A stretch of 64,000 nt of DNA from positions 2,418,001-2,482,000 of the forward strand of contig NZ_CP095078.1 of assembly GCF_022919075.1 (NCBI RefSeq), written 5' to 3'. Numbering within the stretch: position 1 is the first letter of the stretch; every line of letters starts with the position of its first letter. The DNA comes from Nocardioides sp. W7 (GTDB taxonomy: Bacteria > Actinomycetota > Actinomycetes > Propionibacteriales > Nocardioidaceae). Below the pieces are notes generated by a model, which was given only the letters and a program-made list of their open reading frames with translations, did no database searches and was not told where the DNA came from. The position numbers and the translations under genes are program-made. Below are positions 25,215 to 34,184 of the stretch, piece after piece.

Positions 25215-25253
25215 CGCTCGCAGGGTCGATCCGTCGCGAGCGTGCCAGCACGA

Positions 25254-25302
25254 GGTGCGTCACGTGCAGGGAAGGCCTCACTTCCCCGACGTACGACGCA
25301 CC
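25254..25302 (+). promoter_or_regulatory. nested stem-loop in the mreB leader
   Basis: GGTGCGTC (25254-25261) pairs exactly with GACGCACC (25295-25302), enclosing a second hairpin GGGAAG/CTTCCC (25269-25286). The outer stem ends 18 bases before the mreB ATG and could influence its translation. Confidence 0.45.
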
Positions 25303-25320
25303 CCCTGCGAGGCATCCGGC

Positions 25321-26349
25321 ATGGCGAACAGCTTCTTCGGCCGCGACATGGCCGTCGACCTCGGCACCGCCAACACGCTCGTGTACGTCCGCGGCAAGGG
25401 CGTGCTGCTCGACGAGCCCAGCGTCGTCGCCCTCAACGACAGCACCGGCGAGATCCTCGCGGTCGGCCACGAGGCGAAGCGGATGATCGGCCGCACGCCC
25501 GACAACATCGCCGCCATCCGGCCACTCAAGGACGGCGTGATCGCCGACTTCGAGGCGACCGAGCAGATGCTGCGCTACTTCATCCAGCAGGTGCACCGCC
25601 GACGCTACTTCGCCAAGCCGCGGATGGTCATCTGCGTCCCGAGCGGCATCACCGCCGTCGAGCAGCGCGCGGTCAAGGAGGCCGGCTACCAGGCCGGCGC
25701 CCGCCGGGTCTACATCATCGAGGAGCCGATGGCCGCCGCGATCGGCGCCGGGCTCCCCGTTCACCAGGCCACCGGCAACATGGTCGTCGACATCGGCGGC
25801 GGCACCACCGAGGTCGCGGTCATCTCCCTCGGGGGCATCGTCACCAGCCTCTCGATCCGCACGGCCGGCGACGACCTGGACCAGGCGATCGTCGCGTGGA
25901 TGAAGAAGGAGTACTCCCTGATGCTCGGCGAGCGCACCGCCGAGGAGGTCAAGATGACCCTCGGCTCGGCGTTCCCGCTGCCCGACGAGCCCGAGGCCGA
26001 GATCCGCGGTCGCGACATGATCTCCGGACTCCCGCGCACCGTCGTGGTCTCCAGCGCCGAGGTCCGCCAGGCCCTCGAGGAACCGCTGCACGCGATCGTC
26101 GACGCCGTCCGCGCGACCCTCGACCAGACCCCGCCCGAGCTCGCCGGCGACATCATGGACCGCGGCATCGTGCTGACCGGCGGCGGCGCCCTGCTGCGCG
26201 GTCTCGACGAGCGGCTGCGTCACGAGACCGGCATGCCCGTGCACATCGCGGAGGACCCGCTGACCTCGGTCGCCCAGGGTGCCGGCCGCTGCGTCGAGGA
26301 GTTCGAGGCGCTCCAGCAGGTGCTGGTCTCGGAGCCGAGGCGTTTCTGA
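25321..26349 (+). CDS. mreB: rod-shape actin homologue MreB
   Basis: A 342-residue actin-fold protein that forms membrane filaments guiding lateral wall synthesis. The phosphate 1 loop is [15 protein letters not shown], phosphate 2 is [17 protein letters not shown], and the adenosine loop is [18 protein letters not shown]. The ATG at 25321 gives the standard N-terminus [18 protein letters not shown]; a frame open from 25255 runs through the leader hairpin and is not coding. It heads the five-gene operon mreB-mreC-mreD-mrdA-rodA, with mreC overlapping its stop. An intact operon suggests rod-shaped or lateral-growing cells at some stage. Confidence 0.97.
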   Translation: MANSFFGRDMAVDLGTANTLVYVRGKGVLLDEPSVVALNDSTGEILAVGHEAKRMIGRTPDNIAAIRPLKDGVIADFEATEQMLRYFIQQVHRRRYFAKPRMVICVPSGITAVEQRAVKEAGYQAGARRVYIIEEPMAAAIGAGLPVHQATGNMVVDIGGGTTEVAVISLGGIVTSLSIRTAGDDLDQAIVAWMKKEYSLMLGERTAEEVKMTLGSAFPLPDEPEAEIRGRDMISGLPRTVVVSSAEVRQALEEPLHAIVDAVRATLDQTPPELAGDIMDRGIVLTGGGALLRGLDERLRHETGMPVHIAEDPLTSVAQGAGRCVEEFEALQQVLVSEPRRF

Positions 26350-27272
26350 TGGCGACCGAGAAGCGCTGGCGCAGCACGGACCGGCTCGACGGCGACCGCC
26401 GTCGACCGCCGACGTCGCTGGTGGTCGCGCTGGTGCTCGCCTGCCTGAGCCTGATGACCCTCGACGTCCGCGGTGGTGACGACTCCCCGGTGGAGGGTGC
26501 CCGCCGGGTGGTCGGGGAGGTCCTCGGCCCGGTCGAGAGCGGCACCACCGGCGTGCTGCGACCCTTCACCGCGGTGCCCGAGTGGTTCCGCACCCGCGAC
26601 GGAATGCAGGACGAGATCTCCGACCTCGAGGCCGAGAACGCCCGCCTGCGCGCCGAGGCGAACCGGGCCGACTACGACCGCAACCGCCTCCAGGAGTACG
26701 ACGGCCTCACGGCCGCCGCGTCCGACCTCGGCTTCGCGCTGGTGCCGGCCCGGGTGGTCGGTCTCGGCGCCTCCCAGTCGTTCTCCGACACCGTCACCAT
26801 CGACGCCGGCTCGGACTCCGGGCTGCGCGCCGACATGACGGTGCTCAACGACGACGGCCTGGTCGGCCGGATCCTGCGCGTCACCCGCACGACCTCGACC
26901 GTGCTGCTCCTCGTCGACGCCGACTCGGTGGTCGGCGGCCGGATCGGCCGCAGCATGCAGGTCGGCTTCCTGCACGGCCGCGGCTCGATCGGCGACGACG
27001 CGCGCCTCGACCTCGAGCTGGTCGACGAGTCCGTGGTCCCCGCCGAGGGCGACTCGGTCGTCACCTGGGGCAGCGAGGGCGGCGCGCCGTACGTCGCCGG
27101 CGTCCCCGTCGGCCAGGTCACCACCGTCTACTCCAACCTCCGCGACTCCTCCCAGCGCGCCGTCATCGAGCCGTACGTCGACTTCGGCTCGCTCGACGTC
27201 GTGGGCGTCGTCGTCCCTTCCGGCAGCGGCAGTGACCGCGCCGTGATCGAGGCCGACGGGAGCTTGAAGTGA
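26349..27272 (+). CDS. mreC: rod-shape determining protein MreC
   Basis: A 307-residue bitopic protein linking MreB to the periplasmic wall machinery. One membrane helix (about 22-40, LVVALVLACLSLMTLD), a short coiled coil (DEISDLEAENARLRAEANR, about 87-110) and a beta-rich MreC domain with VVGLGASQSFSDTVTIDAGSDSGL and LVGRILRVTRTTSTVLLLVD. The ATG shares bases with the mreB stop (TGATG). The end overlaps mreD by four bases, so the genes are translationally coupled. Confidence 0.93.
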   Translation: MATEKRWRSTDRLDGDRRRPPTSLVVALVLACLSLMTLDVRGGDDSPVEGARRVVGEVLGPVESGTTGVLRPFTAVPEWFRTRDGMQDEISDLEAENARLRAEANRADYDRNRLQEYDGLTAAASDLGFALVPARVVGLGASQSFSDTVTIDAGSDSGLRADMTVLNDDGLVGRILRVTRTTSTVLLLVDADSVVGGRIGRSMQVGFLHGRGSIGDDARLDLELVDESVVPAEGDSVVTWGSEGGAPYVAGVPVGQVTTVYSNLRDSSQRAVIEPYVDFGSLDVVGVVVPSGSGSDRAVIEADGSLK

Positions 27273-27784
27273 ACACCGTCCGCGGCCTGGTCGCCTTCGG
27301 CGCGGTCACGCTCGCGCTGATCCTCCAGGTCACCCTGTTCCCGCACCTGGCCTGGGCGGGCGTGGTGCCCAACCTGTGCCTGCTGGTCGTGGTCGGCTCC
27401 GCGCTGGTGCGCGGCACCCAGTTCGCGATGCTGCTCGGCTTCGGCGCCGGCGTGCTGCTCGACCTGGCCCCGCCCGCCGACCACATCGCCGGCCGCTGGG
27501 CCCTCGCGCTCGTCCTCGTCGGGTACGTCGCCGGGCGGATGCGCCCCGACGTACGCCCCACCGCCTCCACCGTGGTCGCCACCGTCGCCGCCTGCTCGTT
27601 CGTCGGCACCTCGGTCTTCGCCATCTCGGGGCTGGTGCTGCGCGACACCTCGGCCGGCGTCGGTGAGCTGCTCGGGGTGATCGGCATCGCCGTGGTGTGG
27701 GACGTGCTGCTCACGCCGCTCGTGCTGCCGCTGGTGACCGCGCTGTTCCACCGCCTGGAGCCCGACCGGGCCTACGCCCGATGA
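27269..27784 (+). CDS. mreD: rod-shape determining protein MreD
   Basis: A 171-residue integral membrane protein with about five helices (LVAFGAVTLALILQVTLF, NLCLLVVVGSALV, FAMLLGFGAGVLLDLAP, TVVATVAACSFVGTSVFA, GVIGIAVVWDVLLTPLVLPLV). Conserved features are the QVTLFP start and the GFGAGVLLDLAPP turn. MreD stabilises the MreC-PBP2-RodA elongasome. The GTG start overlaps the mreC stop; mrdA follows after 10 bases. Confidence 0.9.
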   Translation: MNTVRGLVAFGAVTLALILQVTLFPHLAWAGVVPNLCLLVVVGSALVRGTQFAMLLGFGAGVLLDLAPPADHIAGRWALALVLVGYVAGRMRPDVRPTASTVVATVAACSFVGTSVFAISGLVLRDTSAGVGELLGVIGIAVVWDVLLTPLVLPLVTALFHRLEPDRAYAR

Positions 27785-27794
27785 GGGCTCGCTG

Positions 27795-29927
27795 ATGGCC
27801 GCCTCCGCGGAGGGGTCGCGCCGCAGCCGGCTCCGGCTGCTGGTGGTCCAGGCCCTGGTCTTCTCGCTCTTCGCGACCCTGCTCGTGCGCCTGTACTACC
27901 TGCAGGTCGTCACCGGTGACGAGTACACCGCCCAGGCGGCGTCGCAGTCGGTCCGCGAGGTCGTGGTGCAGCCGCAGCGCGGGCTGATCGTCGACGCCCA
28001 GGGCCGGCCGCTGGTCACCAACCGCACCTCCTGGGTGGTCTCGGTCGACCGCACGATGCTCGGCCGGATGAGCGAGGAGCGCCAGCAGCAGCTGCTCGAG
28101 CGCCTCTCCGACGTCGTGGGCGTCCGGACCGTCCGGATGGAGCGGGCGCTGGTCAACTGCGGCGACGAGGGCTCGGTCGTGGGGGAGTGCTGGAACGGCT
28201 CGCCGTACCAACCGGTCCCGGTCGCCACCGACGTCGCGCAGGACATCGCGCTGCGGGTGCTCGAGCAGCCCGAGGACTTCCCGGCCGTGCTGGCCGAGCA
28301 GCAGACCGTGCGCTCCTACCCGCGGCCGTTCGGGATCAACCTGGCTCACGTCCTCGGCTACCTCAGCCCGATCACCGAGGAGGAGTACGACCAGGCGGAG
28401 TCCGACGAGGACGCCTCGCTCAACGGCGCCTCGACGGTCGGCCGCGCCGGCGTCGAGCAGCAGTACGACGCGTGGCTGCGCGGCATGCCCGGCTACCAGC
28501 GGGTGGCCGTCGACTCGATGGGCCGGGTGCTCGGCGACGACAGCGAGGTCGAGGCGGAGCCCGGCAACACCCTGGTCACCTCGATCGACGCGAAGGTGCA
28601 GGGGGTCGTGGAGCAGCAGCTCGCCGACACCATCGCGCGGGCCCGCGCCACCCGCGACCCGGTCACCAAGCGCAACTACGTCGCCGACTCCGGGGCCGCG
28701 GTCGTGCTGGAGGCGAAGACCGGCCGGGTGGTGGCGATGGCCAGCCAGCCGACGTACGACCCCGAGGTCTGGGTGGGCGGCATCTCCAAGAAGCAGCTCG
28801 CGCGGCTCTACTCCGAGGACGCCGGCACCCCGCTGCTCGGGCGGGCGACCCAGGGCCAGTTCGCCCCCGGCTCGACGTGGAAGCCGTTCATGACCGCGGG
28901 CGCGCTGACCCACGGCTACTCCACCGACACCCGGCTGGCCTGCTCCTCGGGCTTCCAGGTCGGCAACCGCGTCTTCAAGAACTACGAGTCCGGCGCGTAC
29001 GGCGTGATCGGCTTCGACAAGGCCCTCGAGGTCTCCTGCAACACCTTCTTCTACCGGGTCGGCTACGACTTCTGGCGTCGCCTGGGCTCCGACGTCGACG
29101 ACGTGAACGCCAAGGACCCGCTGGTCAGCGAGGCCAAGAACTTCGGCTTCGGCTCCGAGACCGGCCTCGACCTGCCCGGCGAGGCCGCCGGCCGGATCGC
29201 CGACCGGAAGTGGAAGCTCGCGTACTACGAGTCCATGAAGGACTACTACTGCGGCATCTCCGGGAAGCCGCAGGACGGCAAGACCAGCGACTTCGTCTAC
29301 AAGTTCGCCCGCGAGTTCTGCATCGAGGGCTTCGCCTACCGTGCCGGCGACGCGGTCAACTTCGCCATCGGCCAGGGCGACACGATCGTCACGCCGCTCC
29401 AGCTCGCCCGGGCGTACGGCGCCCTCGCCAACGGCGGCACGCTCTACGAGCCGCGGATCGGGAAGGCGGTCGTCGGCCCCGACGGCGAGGTGATCAAGAA
29501 GATCCGGCCGAAGAAGGCCGGCACGGTCGGGCTGCCCGAGAAGGTGATCTCCTACATCGACGAGGCCCTCCAGGGCGTCACCCGCCAGGGCACGATGTCG
29601 TGGAAGATGGTCGGCTTCCCGCTGGACGAGGTCCAGGTCCGGTCCAAGACCGGGTCGGCGGAGGTCTACGGCAAGCAGTCGACGTCGTGGGTCGCCTCCT
29701 ACTCCGAGGACTACGTCGTCGTGATGATGGTCAGTCAGGGCGGCACCGGCTCCGGGACGAACGGCGAGGCGGTCCGCGCGATCTACGAGGCGCTGTACGG
29801 CGTCGCCGGCGACAAGGTCGTCCCCGGGAAGGCGGCCATCCCCGGCACCACCGCGCCGGCCGGGCTGCCGACGTTCACCGACGACGGCTCGATCGTGCCG
29901 CCGGCCGCGACGAGGAAGGGCGAGTGA
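27795..29927 (+). CDS. mrdA: penicillin-binding protein 2 (elongation transpeptidase)
   Basis: A 710-residue class B PBP. One N-terminal membrane helix (about 14-36), a pedestal domain starting at QPQRGLIVDAQGRPLVTN, and a C-terminal transpeptidase domain with Ser360-x-x-Lys363 (GSTWKPF), Ser414-Cys-Asn416 (EVSCNTFFYR) and Lys618-Thr-Gly (RSKTGSAE). Two cysteine-bearing inserts, NCGDEGSVVGECWNG and the YYCGISGKP...REFCIEGFAY loop, may form disulfides outside the membrane. It crosslinks peptidoglycan together with RodA, whose start overlaps this gene's stop. Confidence 0.95.
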   Translation: MAASAEGSRRSRLRLLVVQALVFSLFATLLVRLYYLQVVTGDEYTAQAASQSVREVVVQPQRGLIVDAQGRPLVTNRTSWVVSVDRTMLGRMSEERQQQLLERLSDVVGVRTVRMERALVNCGDEGSVVGECWNGSPYQPVPVATDVAQDIALRVLEQPEDFPAVLAEQQTVRSYPRPFGINLAHVLGYLSPITEEEYDQAESDEDASLNGASTVGRAGVEQQYDAWLRGMPGYQRVAVDSMGRVLGDDSEVEAEPGNTLVTSIDAKVQGVVEQQLADTIARARATRDPVTKRNYVADSGAAVVLEAKTGRVVAMASQPTYDPEVWVGGISKKQLARLYSEDAGTPLLGRATQGQFAPGSTWKPFMTAGALTHGYSTDTRLACSSGFQVGNRVFKNYESGAYGVIGFDKALEVSCNTFFYRVGYDFWRRLGSDVDDVNAKDPLVSEAKNFGFGSETGLDLPGEAAGRIADRKWKLAYYESMKDYYCGISGKPQDGKTSDFVYKFAREFCIEGFAYRAGDAVNFAIGQGDTIVTPLQLARAYGALANGGTLYEPRIGKAVVGPDGEVIKKIRPKKAGTVGLPEKVISYIDEALQGVTRQGTMSWKMVGFPLDEVQVRSKTGSAEVYGKQSTSWVASYSEDYVVVMMVSQGGTGSGTNGEAVRAIYEALYGVAGDKVVPGKAAIPGTTAPAGLPTFTDDGSIVPPAATRKGE

Positions 29928-31105
29928 TGAGCACCTCCCGCGCACCGCGCATCGACTGGCTGCTGATGCTGGCCGTCCTCGGCCTGGTCACCCTCGGCAC
30001 CCTGCTCGTCTGGTCGGCCACCTCGGCCCGCGACGACCTCACCGGCGGCGACCCGACGGCGTACCTGCGCAAGCACGTGGTCAACGTCGCCATCGGCCTG
30101 GTGCTGATGCTGGTCGTGGTCGCCGCCGATCACCGGTGGGTCCGGCTGGTCGCGCCCGTGGTCTATCTGGCCTCGGTCGCCGGCCTGGTGCTGGTGCTCA
30201 CCATGGGTACGACGATCAACGGCTCCCAGTCGTGGCTGATGCTCGGCGGCCTGTCGATCCAGCCGGCGGAGTTCGCGAAGCTCGCCGTCGTGATCGGGAT
30301 GGCCCTGGTGCTCGCCGAGCGCGCTGTGGGCCAGTGGCGGGCGCAGGTCGGGCTGACCGACGTGGTGCTGATGCTCGTGGTCGCCGGCGTCCCCGCGACG
30401 CTGATCATCCTGCAGCCCGACCTCGGCACCATGCTGGTGCTCAGCGCCACGGTCTTCGGCGTGCTGGGCGTCTCCGGGGCGCCGCGACGTTGGCTGGTGC
30501 TGCTGGCCGGCGGTGTGGTCACCGCCGCCGTGGCGGCCGTCTCCGCCGGGGTGCTGAAGGCCTACCAGGTCGACCGGTTCCTGGCCTTCACCAACCCCGA
30601 CCTCGACCCGCAGGGCGCGGGCTACAACGTCGAGCAGGCCAAGACCGCGATCGGCAGCGGCGGCCTGTTCGGGCAGGGGCTCTTCGACGGCTCCCAGACG
30701 CGCTCGGGCTTCGTGCCGGAGCAGCACACCGACTTCATCTTCACCGTCGCCGGCGAGGAGCTCGGCCTGCTCGGCGCCGGCCTGCTGATCGCGCTGCTCG
30801 GCATCGTCCTGTGGCGGGCCCTGCTCATCGCGAGCCGCACCGACGACGTCTTCGGCCGGGTCGCCGCCGCCGGCATCGCCTGCTGGTTCGGCTTCCAGGC
30901 CTTTCAGAACATCGGGATGTGCCTGGGCATCATGCCGGTCACCGGCGTACCTCTGCCCTTCGTGTCGTACGGCGGCAGCTCGATGTTCGCCGGCATGCTC
31001 GCCGTCGGCCTGCTCCAGAACATCCACCTGCGCACCACCGCCCCCGCGCCCACCCGCTACACGATGGCCGAGCGGCGGCCGGTGCGGCTCGTCGGCTCGC
31101 GCTGA
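29927..31105 (+). CDS. rodA: SEDS peptidoglycan glycosyltransferase RodA
   Basis: A 392-residue polytopic SEDS protein, about ten membrane segments. The family motifs are GSQSWLMLGGLSIQPAEFAKL (QPAEFAK), LQPDLGTMLVL, the catalytic-Asp region EQHTDFIFTVAGEELG, and GVPLPFVSYGGSSM near the C-terminus. RodA polymerises lipid II; PBP2 from the preceding gene activates it and crosslinks the product. The ATG at 29927 overlaps the mrdA stop (TGATG); a much longer frame upstream is the shadow of mrdA. Last gene of the elongation operon. Confidence 0.96.
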   Translation: MSTSRAPRIDWLLMLAVLGLVTLGTLLVWSATSARDDLTGGDPTAYLRKHVVNVAIGLVLMLVVVAADHRWVRLVAPVVYLASVAGLVLVLTMGTTINGSQSWLMLGGLSIQPAEFAKLAVVIGMALVLAERAVGQWRAQVGLTDVVLMLVVAGVPATLIILQPDLGTMLVLSATVFGVLGVSGAPRRWLVLLAGGVVTAAVAAVSAGVLKAYQVDRFLAFTNPDLDPQGAGYNVEQAKTAIGSGGLFGQGLFDGSQTRSGFVPEQHTDFIFTVAGEELGLLGAGLLIALLGIVLWRALLIASRTDDVFGRVAAAGIACWFGFQAFQNIGMCLGIMPVTGVPLPFVSYGGSSMFAGMLAVGLLQNIHLRTTAPAPTRYTMAERRPVRLVGSR

Positions 31106-31115
31106 CCGGCTCCCC

Positions 31116-31161
31116 GGACGTCATCCGGACGGAGCAACCGCTGGCTCTGTCCGAATGACGT
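31116..31161. terminator. long hairpin between converging rodA and antiporter genes
   Basis: GACGTCATCCGGAC at 31116 pairs with GTCCGAATGACGTC ending at 31161 in 13 of 14 positions around an 18-base loop. Placed between two converging stop codons, it may end transcription in both directions. Confidence 0.6.
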
Positions 31162-31187
31162 CTGCCACCGCGCCCGTGGCTGGACGG

Positions 31188-32309
31188 TCAGGGCTGGACG
31201 GACATGAAGATGAACGCCGCCAGCAGGACCAGGTGCACCACGCCCTGCATCGCCTTGGCGCGACCCTGGGCGACGGTCAGGATGGAGACCGCGACCGTGA
31301 GCGCGAGCAGCACCAGATGGGTCGGCTGCAGGCCCAGCTCGAGCGGGCCGTCGAGCCAGATCGAGGCGATCGCGATGGTCGGGATGGTCAGGCCGATGGA
31401 GGCCATCGCGGAGCCGTAGGCGAGGTTGAGGCTGATCTGGACCCGGTCCCGACGGGCGTTGCGGACCGCGGCGATCGACTCGGGGGCCAGCACGAGCAGG
31501 GCGATCACGACGCCGACGACGCCGTACGGGAAACCGAGGCCCTTCACGCCGTCCTCGATGGTGGGGGAGAGGAGCTTGGCCAACCCCACCACCGCGACCA
31601 GCGCGACCACCAGCAGCCCCAGGCTGAGCCAGGCCTCGCGGGCCGGCGGCGGGTCGGCGTGGCCGTCGGCGTCCTCGTCGAGCAGGCCGGTGACCCGGCC
31701 GTACTCGTCGCTGCTGACCGGCAGGAAGAAGTCGCGGTGGCGGACGGTCTGGGTGAACACGAACGCGCCGTACAGCACGAGCGAGGCGACGGCGGCGAAG
31801 GCGAGCTGCGAGCCGGAGTACTGCAGCCCGTGCGCCGAGGTGGTGAAGCTCGGCAGCACCAGCGTCACGCCGGCCAGCAGCACCACGGTGGACAGCGCGG
31901 AGCCGGTGCCCGAGGCGTTGAAGCTCACCAGGTGGTGCCGCAGCGCGCCGACGAGCAGCGCGATGCCTACGATGCCGTTGAGGGTGATCATCACGGCCGC
32001 GAAGACCGTGTCGCGCGCGTAGGTGCTGGTGCCCTCGCCGCCGCTGGTCATCAGCATCACGATCAGCCCGACCTCGATGACGGTGACCGCCACGGCGAGG
32101 ATCAGCGACCCGAAGGGCTCGCCGACCCGGTGCGCGACGACCTCGGCGTGGTGGACCGAGGCGAGCACCGCGCCGACCAGGAACACCCCGATCAGCGCCA
32201 GCACGGCGGGGTTCTCGTGGTTGACCCAGGTGGCCGCCAGCAGCACGATCGCCACGACCGGGACGGCCACCGTCCACTGGAACCTGCCTCGAACGGCCGC
32301 GGTGCTCAT
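31188..32309 (-). CDS. calcium/cation:proton antiporter (CaCA family, ChaA-like)
   Basis: A 373-residue protein with about eleven membrane helices. The two CaCA alpha-repeats are clear: GEPFGSLILAVAVTVIEVGLI (about 64-84) and LAPESIAAVRNARRDRVQISLNLAYGSAMASIGLTIP (about 265-301), each with the Glu that binds the cation. An acidic cytoplasmic loop (LLDEDADGHADPPP) lies between the halves. It should export Ca2+ or Na+/K+ in exchange for protons. The second-repeat pattern is like E. coli ChaA. No linked regulator is seen. Confidence 0.88.
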   Translation of the reverse strand: MSTAAVRGRFQWTVAVPVVAIVLLAATWVNHENPAVLALIGVFLVGAVLASVHHAEVVAHRVGEPFGSLILAVAVTVIEVGLIVMLMTSGGEGTSTYARDTVFAAVMITLNGIVGIALLVGALRHHLVSFNASGTGSALSTVVLLAGVTLVLPSFTTSAHGLQYSGSQLAFAAVASLVLYGAFVFTQTVRHRDFFLPVSSDEYGRVTGLLDEDADGHADPPPAREAWLSLGLLVVALVAVVGLAKLLSPTIEDGVKGLGFPYGVVGVVIALLVLAPESIAAVRNARRDRVQISLNLAYGSAMASIGLTIPTIAIASIWLDGPLELGLQPTHLVLLALTVAVSILTVAQGRAKAMQGVVHLVLLAAFIFMSVQP

Positions 32310-32452
32310 GGTGGAACCCTACGGACGACCCGTCGCCTCCGAGCCGACCGGGCAGTACGCCGACCGGCCGGCCCGTCGGGGGGCGGGTCCCCGACGAACC
32401 GGCCGGCGTGATCGATCCGACGACAGGCGTCCGCAGCCGCGGACGCCCGGCG

Positions 32453-33940
32453 TTACCTGTTGTTCCTGGCGGCCAGCGCCCTCTTGACCTTGACCGTCGA
32501 CGACCCGGAGACGAGGTCGCCGTACTTGTCGGTGGCGGTGACCGTGACCGTCAGCCTGCTCAACTTCGTGCCGATCCGCTTCTGGACCTTCTTGGTGACC
32601 TTGAGCGAGGCCCGGGTGCCGAGGACCTTCTTGCCCACCTTCCACGCGTAGCTGTAGGTGACGCCGGAGCGTCGGTTCCAGACGCCCCGGAAGACCGTCA
32701 GCTTCTTGTTCCCGACGAGCTTGCCCTGGACGAGCCTGCCCTTCACCACCGGCTTCCTGACCGCCCGGAGGACGTTGGTCAGCGTGATGGTGCGCACCGA
32801 GACGGACTTCCCGGACCCGACGGCGACCGCCTTGGCGGTGGCCAGCGACGTGCCGCCGCCGTAGTAGCCGGCGACGAAGCCGAACGACTCGGCCCCCAGG
32901 AAGCAGGTCGGGCAGTCGGGCGCGTTCTCCGGGACCTCGGTGTACCGCGAGCCCTCGGCGCGCACGTAGTAGTGGCCCGGGTCGATGTCGACGCTGAAGC
33001 TGCCGGCGGCGTCGGTGTAGCCGCGGGCGGCCACGTTGCCGTCGAGGTCGAAGACGGTGACGTCGGCCGTCCAGTTGGGGCCGGCCTTCGGGAGCTTGAC
33101 GGTGCCGGTCACGCTGCCCTGCGTGTCCAGGACGGTCGTCGGCGCCGAGGCGGGAGCGGCGGAGCCGTAGGCCGCGACCGGGACGAAGGCCGCCTTGGTC
33201 TTGTCGCGGGTGTTGCCCGACCACTCGGCCACCCGGCCGGGTGCCTCGACGTGCAGGCGGACCGACCCGGTGACGTTGTACGCGGCGTAGGCGGCCGGGT
33301 CCGTGGCGCCGTGGATGTTCACGAAGGTGGCGGGGTCCGTGACCGTGAAGTAGTAACGGCCGTCGGCGTAGGTCACCGCATCCTTGATCCGGCGCCCGGC
33401 CGCGTCGTAGGCCAGGACCGTGGCGTTGGCGACGGGGATGCCGGCGCTGTCGGTGACCAGGCCGGTCAGGGCGGTGTGGGCCGGTGCCGGTACGGCGGCC
33501 TCGGGGACCACGGCGAGCGTCGGTGCCGCGACGTTCGTCCGCTCGGTCACGGTGACCGGGACGAAGGCGCTGGAGACGTGCTGGTAGGCGCTGGCCTGCA
33601 CCAGCCACGCCCCGGAACGACTGGGGCCGTTGCGGTAGGCGATCACGTTGTTGGAGACCAGGCCGACGTACCGGCCGTGGCGGTCGGTCACGTAGCCCTG
33701 GTAGCCGACCTCCTCCTTGCCGCCGTAGCAGCCCTCCGCGTCCGCGGGGCCGCCGTCGTCGACCTTGTCGCACCAGTAGACGTTGACGTACGCGCCCGGC
33801 AGGGGGCGGCCCGCCGCACCGGTGACGGTGCCGATGACGTAGGCCCCATGGGAGTCGGCGCTCGCCGGCGTCCAGCTGCCCAGGAGGCTCACGGCGAGCG
33901 CGCCCGCCGCGGCCAGAGATGCGATCCGTGTGACTCTCAT
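32453..33940 (-). CDS. secreted protein with carboxypeptidase-regulatory-like beta-sandwich repeats
   Basis: A 495-residue protein with a clear signal peptide (MRVTRIASLAAAGALAVSLL... cleaved near ASA-DS). Repeated beta-sandwich units begin at IGTVTGAAGRPLPGAYVNVY, LTGLVTDSAGIPVANATVLAYD and VTGTVKLPKAGPNWTADVTVFD, each resembling the carboxypeptidase regulatory-like (CarboxypepD_reg) fold. The last 100 residues (VKGRLVQGKLVGNKKLTVFRG...) are a basic Ig-like wall-associated type domain. C-rich patches (WCDKV, GCYGG, CPTCF) may form disulfides. The ATG at 33940 follows AAGGAGACGC. Function unknown; adhesion or surface display is possible. Confidence 0.75.
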   Translation of the reverse strand: MRVTRIASLAAAGALAVSLLGSWTPASADSHGAYVIGTVTGAAGRPLPGAYVNVYWCDKVDDGGPADAEGCYGGKEEVGYQGYVTDRHGRYVGLVSNNVIAYRNGPSRSGAWLVQASAYQHVSSAFVPVTVTERTNVAAPTLAVVPEAAVPAPAHTALTGLVTDSAGIPVANATVLAYDAAGRRIKDAVTYADGRYYFTVTDPATFVNIHGATDPAAYAAYNVTGSVRLHVEAPGRVAEWSGNTRDKTKAAFVPVAAYGSAAPASAPTTVLDTQGSVTGTVKLPKAGPNWTADVTVFDLDGNVAARGYTDAAGSFSVDIDPGHYYVRAEGSRYTEVPENAPDCPTCFLGAESFGFVAGYYGGGTSLATAKAVAVGSGKSVSVRTITLTNVLRAVRKPVVKGRLVQGKLVGNKKLTVFRGVWNRRSGVTYSYAWKVGKKVLGTRASLKVTKKVQKRIGTKLSRLTVTVTATDKYGDLVSGSSTVKVKRALAARNNR

Positions 33941-34027
33941 GCGTCTCCTTGCATCGTGTCGCGCCCGGGACGATGTGCCGACGGGTGACGATGGCAACTA
34001 TCGGCGCACCGGAGAACGTTAGGTAAA

Positions 34028-34069
34028 GGACTAGGAGACATCCCCCGAATGGACTAGGTCGGCTAGTCC
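34028..34069. promoter_or_regulatory. GGACTAG direct and inverted repeats in the divergent gap
   Basis: GGACTAG occurs at 34028-34034 and 34051-34057, and CTAGTCC at 34063-34069 forms a perfect dyad with the second copy around GTCGG. It lies 90-130 bases upstream of the secreted protein start and 75 bases upstream of the radical SAM promoter (TACGAT near 34144). Confidence 0.45.
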
Positions 34070-34184
34070 GAACGGGCTACTCGGCCGACAGTGGCCGGCG
34101 GTGTCCCCCTGCCGCGAAAGCGGCCCGACCCCGCTCCGGACGTTACGATGGCGGCTTCCCCGATCGCTTCTGTGAGGTCTCTCC

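Noticed and set aside
25255..25320. Upstream extension of mreB from a GTG at 25255
   Set aside because: The added 22 residues are not MreB-like and cover the leader hairpin; ATG 25321 gives the standard MreB N-terminus.
28187..29926. Extension of rodA far upstream in the same frame
   Set aside because: It is the shadow of mrdA in another frame; rodA begins at the ATG that overlaps the mrdA stop.
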